IMG/VR virus record: IMGVR_UViG_3300048597_000282
Location: 1-22,108 of that record
Direction: 5' to 3' (one strand)
Origin: a virus
Length of the DNA: 22,108 nucleotides
Part shown: piece by piece, positions 7,566 to 14,425 of the stretch
Layout of the letters: each line of letters begins with the position of its first letter
Position numbering within the stretch: the stretch's first letter is position 1
The notes under the pieces: model-generated
The model's input: the letters and a program-made list of their open reading frames with translations, nothing else
Told to the model about the DNA's origin: nothing
The model's database searches: none
Made by a program: the position numbers and the translations under genes

Positions 7566-7924
7566 TGGCTAATATTTTATACAAAGGTTCTGGCGGTGGT
7601 GGCGCAACAATAGCAGATGTAGGGTCTGTTATTTTCCCTTATCCATTTAATACAACGCAAAGATTAATTGTTACGCCTTACGCCCTATTGTTTGATGAAG
7701 TGCTGGGGGTGGTTTGCACAACGGGAACACTAACCTTAAGCTTTTTGATTAATGGGGTAGGTATAACGGGACTAACTAGCATATCTGTCAATCAGACTCC
7801 ACAGGATATTTCGTCCACAGCGTTAAATACAATGGCAGTGGGAGATGTATTGACTTTTACCATAGCAAGCGCATCAAGCGACTCAAGTTTCCTTAGCTTT
7901 ACCACTAGCTTTATAGATCCATAA
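7565..7924 (+). CDS. Small tail-fibre-associated protein
   Basis: A 119-aa protein beginning with a glycine run (YKGSGGGGATIADVG) and continuing as alternating beta strands rich in Thr, Ser and Val. I see no recognised family. Start ATG overlaps the stop of the tail-tip gene, with GAGGAG 9 nt upstream inside that gene. Size, beta character and location between the tip protein and a LamG-like protein suggest a small tail-tip accessory or capping protein. Function is inferred from context only. Confidence 0.6.
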   Translation: MANILYKGSGGGGATIADVGSVIFPYPFNTTQRLIVTPYALLFDEVLGVVCTTGTLTLSFLINGVGITGLTSISVNQTPQDISSTALNTMAVGDVLTFTIASASSDSSFLSFTTSFIDP

Positions 7925-7925
7925 T

Positions 7926-8621
7926 ATGACTTTATTTAATCACATAATCCAACTAGGAAAACTAATAACAGCCCCGACAGATTGGTATAAAGTTGTTTCG
8001 TCTCGTTACCTCACTTTTCCAACACCCACTTACACTAGATCCAACTTTACCGCAATAACAATTGAATGGAAAAGTGATAGTTTTAATATTCCATTCTCAA
8101 ACGGAGATTTATTTAGTTTTGATGTAAGTTCTGGAAATGAACCTATAAGGGGAGTGGTTTTTGGAGTGGGGCAATTACAACCGACAATAACAGCATCTAC
8201 AACCGCAAGGGTTTTCCCTACTTACCAAATCATAGACAACAATAATGTCTGGATGCATTACGCATTGGCTTTATATCCAAATCCATCCAATCTTTGCATT
8301 GAATTTTACCGCAATGGCTCCCTGCTAAATAGGCAGTTTTTGTCCATAAGCAACATGAGAGCTAGTAACGCTTCATTATTTTTGGGACATAGAAGGGGAA
8401 TTACAACTGACAATAGAATTGATTATCGAATATCCGACTTTAGAATATGGAATTTAAGACGAACTCAAACGCAAATTGCTGACAACATGGACGATATTTT
8501 GGCAGGGCAAGACACCGGGCTTATATCAAGATGGCTTTTTGACGAAGGGACTGGTACTACTGCAACAAATACTGGCGGGGGGAGTAATGGCACTGTTAAC
8601 GCTTCTGATTGGAATATTTAA
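7926..8621 (+). CDS. LamG-like (concanavalin-A fold) tail adhesin
   Basis: A 231-aa protein. The C-terminal two thirds match the LamG/jellyroll pattern: a strand with WMHYALAL, EFYRNGSLLNRQ, a glycine-containing LFLGHRRG, then DYRISDFRIWNLRRTQTQIA (about 162-181) and ISRWLFDEGTGT (about 202-213). Proteins of this fold bind glycans, and in phages they often occur in tail fibres or decoration proteins. It starts two bases after the preceding stop with no clear ribosome binding site, so it is probably coupled. Its stop codon shares a TTAA tetramer with the stop of the convergent DUF2460 gene. Confidence 0.7.
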   Translation: MTLFNHIIQLGKLITAPTDWYKVVSSRYLTFPTPTYTRSNFTAITIEWKSDSFNIPFSNGDLFSFDVSSGNEPIRGVVFGVGQLQPTITASTTARVFPTYQIIDNNNVWMHYALALYPNPSNLCIEFYRNGSLLNRQFLSISNMRASNASLFLGHRRGITTDNRIDYRISDFRIWNLRRTQTQIADNMDDILAGQDTGLISRWLFDEGTGTTATNTGGGSNGTVNASDWNI

Positions 8622-10249
8622 GTGCATTGTGGAACGTCAATAGTTAATCTCACTAAACCTGATCCATGGTTGACGTGCATAATTTTAAAAGAAATAATAT
8701 TGTCAGAAATAAATCCCCTTGCCGCCATTTGTGACAACGAAATAGCATTGTGAGGCTGGGACAAAACTCCCATATCAATGACTCCTTGGATCGCCTCTGA
8801 CAAAGGCATAGTCTCCCCTCCGGGGATGCTGTATGTTTGCCCCCCGAAAACGTAGTTTGTGGTCAGCGGATCATCTATCGAACCATCTGCTAAATTTGGA
8901 TTGTTGCCATCTACAACAACCAAAGCATGGGAGGGAAGATTAATTATCCTGGTGCTTCCATCAAGAGAATAAGCTGAATTAATATCAAAATCAGACTGGA
9001 CAATAAAGGAGAAATCGTCCAAAGCAAAAGCCGATACCGGGAGAACATCCCCCTGAAACATTGACAGGTCAAAAGTTGCTGTAATTGTTTCCCTTGGTTC
9101 GTCAGATGTGGATGCTAGTAATCGCAGATCTGCGGTGTACGTTCCGCCTATCATGCAAGCTAGTGTATTATTCACAAATGTACCAATATCAATATAATGC
9201 GCCCATGTTTTTATTTCATTCTCGCCATTATTCAAAACCTGGATCATATCTAAGCCCGTAACAGTCCATACCGGATTAGACTCCATTTGAGCGTTAAAAG
9301 TATCGCTATCTAATCTAACCAACGTATCCTCAAACTCAAAAGGCACAAGCCGCCCCTTTGATGCCATGAACAGGTTATAGTAACGCACTGCTGACAGGTA
9401 AGGCATGGCATTATCAGCTATTAAATATTTACGACGATTAACGTTTAAACCGTCTTTAACTTCCCTTTTATTATCCGCTAAACTTATCCTGGTTAACTTA
9501 CGATCAGCATAGGTTACGTCAGCTAATGGACTGCCATCAAAAACATAATCATTAGTAGTTTTCCAATCTTCAGCCAGCAAAGGAGAACTGCGATCATAAT
9601 TCATATCCTCAACTAACCTAAAATTAACTGGGATATAAATAGAAGTATCATTAGCTACCCTGGCATCATCAATTGCTCTTTTAATCTGGGTCAATTGTAA
9701 ATCATCAACATCAAAACGCATGGGCAATCTAAACTGACAACTAACGGTCATACCATCATAGTCACCTGTAATTATGCCAGTTTCATAATCAATGGTAGGA
9801 GTAGGCTCTATTAAAGTTTCCCCATCGTAAATTAAAACTGTTCCCTCTACTGGCTTGATAATCGTTTTATAACTGCTAACACTACCTACCGTGTACTTTT
9901 TAACAATGCGACTATTGCCACCTTCAATACCCACTACAATGCCCTGACAATAGCTATCAGCATCAAGAGATTCAGGCTCATGAGAGCAATAATAATCCAA
10001 TGGACATTTAAAGGGAAACGTGCCAGCTTTGCCCTCACTGTCGATAAAAAACTGTTTAAATAAATCATAGTCATCATCCCTTAAAACAAAGTCCGACCCT
10101 TCAATAGTAAACCTAGGTTCAGTAATCTTAGGTATCCTATTTTCCTTACCACCACGGTTTTCTGTTATCTGCGTTGACCACTCTACCGACACACTTAATA
10201 AAGGCTCAGTAGCATAGGTTCTATTCTCATAGATGTTCAACTCAGACAT
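8618..10249 (-). CDS. DUF2460-type distal tail protein with extra C-terminal domains
   Basis: A 543-aa protein. Residues about 15-210 follow the DUF2460 pattern: an N-terminal WSTQITENRGGKENR strand, LFKQFFIDSEG...TFPFKCPLDYY, a TIDYETGIITG turn and the closing LPMRFDVDDLQL. Residues about 210-350 look like a second, diverged copy (VNRRKYLI, YYNLFMASKGRLVPFEFED). The last 150 residues are unrecognised. Members I know are about 200 aa, so this is a more than double-length fusion. In gene-transfer agents DUF2460 is a distal tail protein next to DUF2163. The frame opens at a GTG (10258) with no ribosome site; ATG at 10249 has GGTGG 5 nt upstream and is preferred. It overlaps the adaptor gene by 8 bases. 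Confidence 0.75.
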   Translation of the reverse strand: MSELNIYENRTYATEPLLSVSVEWSTQITENRGGKENRIPKITEPRFTIEGSDFVLRDDDYDLFKQFFIDSEGKAGTFPFKCPLDYYCSHEPESLDADSYCQGIVVGIEGGNSRIVKKYTVGSVSSYKTIIKPVEGTVLIYDGETLIEPTPTIDYETGIITGDYDGMTVSCQFRLPMRFDVDDLQLTQIKRAIDDARVANDTSIYIPVNFRLVEDMNYDRSSPLLAEDWKTTNDYVFDGSPLADVTYADRKLTRISLADNKREVKDGLNVNRRKYLIADNAMPYLSAVRYYNLFMASKGRLVPFEFEDTLVRLDSDTFNAQMESNPVWTVTGLDMIQVLNNGENEIKTWAHYIDIGTFVNNTLACMIGGTYTADLRLLASTSDEPRETITATFDLSMFQGDVLPVSAFALDDFSFIVQSDFDINSAYSLDGSTRIINLPSHALVVVDGNNPNLADGSIDDPLTTNYVFGGQTYSIPGGETMPLSEAIQGVIDMGVLSQPHNAISLSQMAARGFISDNIISFKIMHVNHGSGLVRLTIDVPQCT

Positions 10250-10595
10250 GGAATCCACCGTAATAATTAGTCTTTAAAAAGCGCATTAACCGCTGACCAT
10301 ATTGATTAGCAGTATAATCGCCTGAACCTATATTAGAGACAGCATACTCAACTTCATCATTAAGGCTTTTAACCCGTTTAACATTACCGGATAATAAAGC
10401 GTTGACAGGGTAAGTGTTCTCAACTTCAAACGCCACCCTTAAGGCGATCGCCTGCAATTGTAAGGCTTCAGTCTTTAACCCTTCATACTGGCAAGTCTCT
10501 AGCTCTATCTGTTCAATTAAAGCTTCTAAGACTTCCTCATCTACCCTGCCCTCAAACTCTGGAAACTTAGTCAAAAATACATTAAGTGTTAGCAT
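10242..10595 (-). CDS. Head-tail adaptor / head completion protein
   Basis: A 117-aa, mainly helical protein starting MLTLNVFLTKFPEFEG, then DEEVLEALIEQIELET. This N-terminal 'FPEF' plus paired helices is typical of phage head-tail connector adaptors (DUF4054/gp6-like), which bind beneath the portal. It lies in the leftward operon between small genes and the DUF2460 gene. The start ATG overlaps the stop of the 54-aa gene (TAATG). Confidence 0.65.
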   Translation of the reverse strand: MLTLNVFLTKFPEFEGRVDEEVLEALIEQIELETCQYEGLKTEALQLQAIALRVAFEVENTYPVNALLSGNVKRVKSLNDEVEYAVSNIGSGDYTANQYGQRLMRFLKTNYYGGFHV

Positions 10596-10759
10596 TATTC
10601 CTCTTCACAAACAGTAGTTGTTATCGTTGCGCTGAAAATTGTAGGCTTAGTAAAATATGACCAAAAATGCTGCGTTACTTCATCGTCTACCATCATCCAC
10701 AACCAAAGCACTAATGTAAAAGCAAACTCTTTAAATCCAAACTTAATTTTTTCTAACAT
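10595..10759 (-). CDS. 54-aa small protein of the head operon
   Basis: This short frame is easily missed. It runs from ATG at 10759 to TAA at 10597-10595 and has an ideal AGGTGG 5-6 nt before the start, inside an 11-bp gap after the 74-aa gene. Its stop overlaps the adaptor start (TAATG). The protein begins MLEKIKFGFKEFAF, has an aromatic/hydrophobic stretch (TLVLWLWMMV, about 15-24), and ends acidic (CEEE). The hydrophobic run is short for a membrane span. I do not recognise it. Confidence 0.65.
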   Translation of the reverse strand: MLEKIKFGFKEFAFTLVLWLWMMVDDEVTQHFWSYFTKPTIFSATITTTVCEEE

Positions 10760-10770
10760 AATCCACCTGT

Positions 10771-10995
10771 TTAATATATTTTTCTAATTTGATCCAATGC
10801 CTGCATTAGCAAGTCAGCCGTTTCTTCATAAAAGCCAAGAGACTCTTTAGTTATCCACTGTTTATCAAGCTTTTCTTGATATTCAATTAAAAGTCCATCT
10901 TCGTCGCCTTCGTAAACATTTGTGACAACCCATCGATACCTACATATTCCAGACTCAGCAATAATGAATTGTTTAATCAAACAATGGTCACTCAT
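10771..10995 (-). CDS. 74-aa small protein, first gene of the second head unit
   Basis: A 74-aa protein with beta strands (IAESGICRYRWVVTNVY) followed by a C-terminal helix (TADLLMQALDQIRKIY). No family is recognised. GGGGGTG precedes the ATG by about 6 nt. A TTAATATAGT box lies 27 nt upstream, directly after a terminator hairpin, so this is probably the first gene of a transcription unit that continues through the 54-aa, adaptor and DUF2460 genes. Confidence 0.6.
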   Translation of the reverse strand: MSDHCLIKQFIIAESGICRYRWVVTNVYEGDEDGLLIEYQEKLDKQWITKESLGFYEETADLLMQALDQIRKIY

Positions 10996-11022
10996 CGGTT
11001 CACCCCCAATAGATTAACGTAA

Positions 11023-11032
11023 ACTATATTAA
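11023..11032 (-). promoter_or_regulatory. TTAATATAGT promoter box, second head unit
   Basis: TTAATATAGT on the minus strand, 27 nt before the start codon of the 74-aa gene. The same 10-mer occurs 26 nt before the protease/scaffold start and 27 nt before the gene at 14426. It is read as a -10-like element (TATAGT). No consensus -35 box is present at the usual distance, which suggests an activator or the phage sigma factor. Confidence 0.5.
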
Positions 11033-11054
11033 AGCCCCAGCAATGCCAGGGCTT
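11028..11054 (-). terminator. Terminator between capsid and adaptor units
   Basis: Read leftward, AAGCCC (11054-11049) pairs with GGGCTT (11037-11032). The stem continues through two G-U wobbles to a GC/GC closing pair around a 3-nt loop, so the RNA stem is about 10 bp. It is followed by TAATATAG, a poor U-run, so read-through is likely. The hairpin foot abuts the TTAATATAGT box of the next unit. Confidence 0.55.
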
Positions 11055-11070
11055 ACAATCAGTTTTGGTT

Positions 11071-11340
11071 TTAACCTTGGGGTGCATCCACCAATAAAGG
11101 TGAAGTGGGAACAGGCTTTTTTCGCCCCCGACTAATAGGTTTAACCTCTTTAGCCTCTTCAGTTTCACCCTCCACAATGACCCCTAAGCCAATAAACTTA
11201 TCGTAGTCAGGATGGGCTTTAAGCTTGTCAAAATCAGCCTCCGTTAGCTCATTGCCACCGGGCTTTAATTTGACCTTAGCCATCCGAAACACAACAGACT
11301 TGGTTAAGGGATTTTTGTCAGGATAGTAGGTTACTTTCAC
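11071..11340 (-). CDS. 89-aa protein following the major capsid gene
   Basis: An 89-aa protein with an N-terminal beta strand, a helical ELTEADFDKLKAHPDYDKFI segment (about 31-50), and a basic, proline-rich tail (SRGRKKPVPTSP). Small proteins with an 'LxxxxFDxLKxHPDF' helix commonly follow capsid genes in phages, with uncharacterised function. It starts with GTG at 11340, supported by AGGAGG 7 nt upstream in the 11-bp gap after the capsid gene. Confidence 0.65.
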   Translation of the reverse strand: MKVTYYPDKNPLTKSVVFRMAKVKLKPGGNELTEADFDKLKAHPDYDKFIGLGVIVEGETEEAKEVKPISRGRKKPVPTSPLLVDAPQG

Positions 11341-11351
11341 TAGTCAACCTC

Positions 11352-12338
11352 CTAAATTCCAACGGTAATCTTGTTAACAAAACGGTACTCAAACTCGGTA
11401 GGAAAATCCATCCGAACTTGACCAATATCTTGCAAAAAGATTTGAGTGTAAGTGCCCATAGAATAGTCCAAGGGAATAGTCCGAGGATTATTGTAGGAAC
11501 GGCTAGCTGCATCTTGGGCAACAGGAGCGACCATTACCAGGTCTTTATCTGTACCCTCAGCCTGAATACCATACTCTTCAAGAATTTCAGACTTACATTC
11601 TTTCATGCTGACAATGCCCCGCAGAGTACCACCAGATGCCGGACCAAGGTTGGACAACACAGACTCAAGCACACTAACAGAAGTACCACTCAGGAATTGG
11701 GTAGCCCAATAGTTACGCAAGCGTTCCGGCACAACGATTACACTGACCTGAGCAACATCATTGGTGCGATCAGGTAAACCAGTGTAAAGGTCATTAATAA
11801 AAGCGATAGAATCTAACGCAGTAGTACCCGAGTCAGTAGGGTCATAACTAGAGTTTTCACTAGGAACATTAGGATCGTTAAAAAATCCAGTGATACCCAG
11901 CGAATCATTGCCACCATAAAAGGGAGCAGAGCCAGCCAATACAAACTTTTGATGCGCCTCTGCTAATACACGGGGCACAAAGCTAGTGCGACGGGTAACA
12001 ATATCACGGGGGGTAGAGCGTTGAGTATTGGCATACCCTGCCTGCTCTAGCTCTACATGACTCCAGGTAACACCAGTGGCAAAAGTAACAACCCGATAAC
12101 CTTGCTCGTCTTCAGTGAAGTTGATCAAGGGAATATCTTTGCTGTCTTTGCCGTAAATCAGAGCCTCCCCAGCTTGCTCCATCAATTCTTTGGTTTCGTA
12201 CTGAACCCCAACGGGCAGGTCAGCAGCAGCAGGAATTAAAGCACCATCAGCAATGGGCAACTGAGGGAAACGACGGGTTAAAGTACCCGGTAATTTGCGC
12301 TCAAGTTCACCATTTAAAAACTGTCTAAAATCAGTCAT
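11352..12338 (-). CDS. Major capsid protein, DUF2184 type
   Basis: A 328-aa protein with the order expected of the DUF2184 major capsid family (HK97-like fold). It has an N-terminal arm and helix (residues 1-50), VQYETKELMEQAGEALIYG, a strand pair around VVTFATGVTWSHVELEQA, LGITGFFNDPNV (about 147-158), a VIVVPERLRNYW block (about 200-211) and a C-terminal MGTYTQIFLQDIGQVR. Length is normal. The start has AGGAGG 5 nt upstream, one of the best ribosome sites in the window, fitting a highly expressed protein. It follows the cement gene by 14 bp. Confidence 0.8.
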   Translation of the reverse strand: MTDFRQFLNGELERKLPGTLTRRFPQLPIADGALIPAAADLPVGVQYETKELMEQAGEALIYGKDSKDIPLINFTEDEQGYRVVTFATGVTWSHVELEQAGYANTQRSTPRDIVTRRTSFVPRVLAEAHQKFVLAGSAPFYGGNDSLGITGFFNDPNVPSENSSYDPTDSGTTALDSIAFINDLYTGLPDRTNDVAQVSVIVVPERLRNYWATQFLSGTSVSVLESVLSNLGPASGGTLRGIVSMKECKSEILEEYGIQAEGTDKDLVMVAPVAQDAASRSYNNPRTIPLDYSMGTYTQIFLQDIGQVRMDFPTEFEYRFVNKITVGI

Positions 12339-12352
12339 TTCACCCTCCTAGG

Positions 12353-13078
12353 TTATAAATTGACTTCAACACGCACCAACTGACCGGCAGCAACATCGGA
12401 CAGCACCTTCAACCCACTCAATTCCTTAGCCCTTGCAATGGTGCCAGTATCAGCAGTAGAACTGATATTAGAATTGGTCTTAGCAAAGGTAAACGTGGTC
12501 GTAGTAGGCACAGCCACAACTGTATAGGTACCGTTCAAAGCAGTAGTAGTCAACCCTGCAATGGTGACAACCTGACCAACCACAAACCCGTGAGCCCCAT
12601 CGGTGGTAATGGTGGCAACATTACTGGTCAAAGCAACGTTAGTAATGCCCAAAGCATCGGCATCAGAACGAATCCGACCTAAAGCTTTATCACCCGCAGC
12701 ACCAGAGGGCATAATGACCCGGTAAAAGACAGAATCACCGTAATCAATCGCATTTTCAGCCAGCATCCAAATGATTGCTTTTTTTGCAACCGTTAGAGAG
12801 AATTTGTCAGGAGTACCAGCATTACCGCCAAAGTTAGCATCAGACTCATAATGAGCCATACCAATCGATACACCAGCAACAGTCTCATCTAGATTTGCAG
12901 GCAATCCTTGACCGTTAGTTTTGTTAGTCAAAACCCGACCAAAAGGAATAGCAGCACCAGTGGCATTGACCATGCCTTCTAAAGTACCCCGCAGGTCAAA
13001 ACCGACGATAGAACCAGCAGGTGCACCCTCATAACCTTTGGGCGACTGTAAAGAATAATTGTCTAAAGCAATAGCCAT
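12353..13078 (-). CDS. Capsid cement / decoration protein with inserted beta domain
   Basis: A 241-aa protein placed between protease/scaffold and major capsid genes, where DUF2190/Gp24-like structural cement proteins are usual. The flanking parts (APAGSIVGFDLRGTLEG; then VAKKAIIWMLAENAIDYGDSVFYR; and the ending AGQLVRVEVNL) fit that family. Residues about 143-212 form a separate beta module with VATITTDGAHGFVVGQVVTI and NGTYTVVAVPTTTTFTF, a type common in many phage proteins, which explains the excess length over a typical cement protein. Start overlaps the upstream stop (TAATG) and has AGGAGG 7 nt upstream. Confidence 0.65.
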   Translation of the reverse strand: MAIALDNYSLQSPKGYEGAPAGSIVGFDLRGTLEGMVNATGAAIPFGRVLTNKTNGQGLPANLDETVAGVSIGMAHYESDANFGGNAGTPDKFSLTVAKKAIIWMLAENAIDYGDSVFYRVIMPSGAAGDKALGRIRSDADALGITNVALTSNVATITTDGAHGFVVGQVVTIAGLTTTALNGTYTVVAVPTTTTFTFAKTNSNISSTADTGTIARAKELSGLKVLSDVAAGQLVRVEVNL

Positions 13079-13689
13079 TATTTACCTCCTAGAAAACCTA
13101 AAGCGTTGGCTTCAACTTGCTTGTTACGCTCAGCAAAAGCGGCTTCAAGCTTACTGCGGGCATCCCCATCTTGGGTATTATCCAAAATGGTTTTAGCCCT
13201 AGAATTAGAACTTTGATTCAAAGCTCCACTCTCTAGCAGACCAGCGTAAAAAGCAGTAACGTAATCGTCAGTCTTATCTGCTAAGTCAATGCCTTTAACA
13301 GCCTTAACCGCAGACCGTTTTAAATCAGCAACAGACAAAGCAAAAACTTCATCGCCACCATCAGCCAACATGGGCTTAACTTCAGAGTACGTCTGCAACC
13401 ATGATTTACGCTCATCGGCTTCCACCGTGGCAGATTGGGCATCGGCAAGCTGTACTTTTTTGGCTTCCAATTCACCAGTTACAATATCAAGCTTTTTAGT
13501 TAGCTCAGTTACTTGAGATTGCAAGCCTTCATAATCACTTACGGAGTCCTGTAGCTTAACAACTTGACTAGTTAGTTCTGCCTTCTCTTTAGTCAACGAT
13601 TCAAAGGTCTTAAAAATGTCTTTGGCGTTATCGCCCGACAAGTCAACACTAGAACCGTCATGAAGGCTAATAGAAAATTTCTTTTCCAT
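13078..13689 (-). CDS. Possible nested scaffold protein (internal start)
   Basis: Met207 of the protease/scaffold gene is preceded by AAGGA with a 7-8 nt gap, a good ribosome binding site inside a coding region. A start here would give a 203-aa protein (MEKKFSISLHDG...) containing the coiled coil but not the protease domain. This mirrors the known lambda C/Nu3 arrangement of a protease with a nested scaffold. That this site is used is inference. Confidence 0.45.
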   Translation of the reverse strand: MEKKFSISLHDGSSVDLSGDNAKDIFKTFESLTKEKAELTSQVVKLQDSVSDYEGLQSQVTELTKKLDIVTGELEAKKVQLADAQSATVEADERKSWLQTYSEVKPMLADGGDEVFALSVADLKRSAVKAVKGIDLADKTDDYVTAFYAGLLESGALNQSSNSRAKTILDNTQDGDARSKLEAAFAERNKQVEANALGFLGGK

Positions 13690-14307
13690 AGTTAATTCCT
13701 TAATAACATTACCATTGTCTATATTAATAATAATATCCTCGTTTTGTTCTGCACTGTCAAATGTAGCCTTACTTCCTGCCCTAGCTCTTTTAACTAACGC
13801 CACATGATTACCCTTTAAATTGGCAATTTCCAAATCATAGTTAAAAGCCTTACCTTTTTCCTGCACTCCAACCTCATCCAACCACTGACCAGAGCTATCA
13901 ACCAACTCGGCATTTTTAGCCCCTACAGAAATTTCTTTGTAACCATCAAAGTAAGCCTTAATAGCTTTGGGATGGGTTAATAACATCTTGCCCTTGACCC
14001 AGCCTGTCGCCTCATCAAACCAGGCATCTACTACACTGCCAGACCATTCCTTTTCCGCATTAGCCAAACTAACTCCATCAGGGGGATGCCCAACGGTTAC
14101 AGGCTTGTTTTTAAGCTGCTCAGCAGTATCTTTAACCACCTGAGCAGACCTGTAAACCTGATAAACCCTATCCGGCGATCGCCCTAGCTCTTTACCGCCA
14201 TAGGGCATCACTCCCACCCTAGCCAGATTCCCTGTTACCTCTAAATAGCCCTCATCCGTGATAACTGCTGATTCCGGCAGTCTTGCCTCATCCCATAAAA
14301 ATACCAT
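13078..14307 (-). CDS. DUF2213-type prohead protease fused to scaffold
   Basis: A 409-aa protein. Residues 1-175 match DUF2213 (TDEGYLEVTGNLARVGV, KPVTVGHPPDGV, YKEISVGAKN, NHVALVKRARAG). His74 and Ser127 are the likely protease catalytic pair of a herpesvirus-type fold; this is inferred from family resemblance. Residues about 236-298 are a strongly predicted coiled coil, typical of a scaffold, and the C-terminal ~100 residues are helical. The frame extends to a TTG at 14319, but ATG at 14307 has GGAG 6 nt upstream and is preferred. An internal in-frame start at 13689 may give the scaffold alone. It is the first gene of the leftward capsid operon. Confidence 0.78.
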   Translation of the reverse strand: MVFLWDEARLPESAVITDEGYLEVTGNLARVGVMPYGGKELGRSPDRVYQVYRSAQVVKDTAEQLKNKPVTVGHPPDGVSLANAEKEWSGSVVDAWFDEATGWVKGKMLLTHPKAIKAYFDGYKEISVGAKNAELVDSSGQWLDEVGVQEKGKAFNYDLEIANLKGNHVALVKRARAGSKATFDSAEQNEDIIINIDNGNVIKELTMEKKFSISLHDGSSVDLSGDNAKDIFKTFESLTKEKAELTSQVVKLQDSVSDYEGLQSQVTELTKKLDIVTGELEAKKVQLADAQSATVEADERKSWLQTYSEVKPMLADGGDEVFALSVADLKRSAVKAVKGIDLADKTDDYVTAFYAGLLESGALNQSSNSRAKTILDNTQDGDARSKLEAAFAERNKQVEANALGFLGGK

Positions 14308-14316
14308 AGCCAACTC

Positions 14317-14357
14317 CAATTGCAGACATATTAACTATATTAAGAGAACTGCAATTG
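14317..14357. promoter_or_regulatory. 41-bp symmetrical operator/promoter element B
   Basis: CAATTGCA (14317-14324) and TGCAATTG (14350-14357) flank TTAACTATATTAA (14331-14343), in the same 8-6-13-6-8 layout as element A. On the minus strand it contains TTAATATAGT (14343-14334), 26 nt before the capsid-operon start at 14307. Transcript start near 14327 would leave a ~20-nt leader with the GGAG ribosome site touching the operator arm. A protein bound to the arms would therefore cover the promoter and possibly the ribosome site region. Confidence 0.6.
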
Positions 14358-14388
14358 AGCTTTAACCGTTACTGTACTTAGGTTGTTT

Positions 14389-14398
14389 TTAATATAGT
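14389..14398 (+). promoter_or_regulatory. TTAATATAGT promoter box for the 129-aa gene
   Basis: TTAATATAGT on the plus strand, 27 nt before the ATG at 14426. It is the same box as in the divergent capsid promoter (14343-14334) and at 11032-11023. A second TATAGT follows at 14409-14414. TTGTTT (14383-14388) is too close to the first box and 20 bp from the second, so no good -35 is seen. Confidence 0.45.
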
Positions 14399-14425
14399 AG
14401 GGCAAAAATATAGTGATTAAAACAA

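Noticed and set aside
4006-8640. Invertible tail-fibre switch with flanking inverted repeats
   Set aside because: Only short, gapped similarity (GGAAT...AAG) is seen between the two ends, and no recombinase gene is present in the window.
10250-10258. GTG start for the DUF2460 gene at 10258
   Set aside because: No ribosome site precedes it, whereas ATG at 10249 has GGTGG 5 nt upstream.
10992-11177. 61-aa leftward frame
   Set aside because: It overlaps the terminator and the 89-aa gene in another frame, has no start signals and an unnatural basic/Trp-rich composition.
14308-14319. Upstream TTG start for the protease/scaffold gene at 14319
   Set aside because: It lies inside element B, is a rare start codon and has no ribosome site; ATG at 14307 has GGAG at a good distance.
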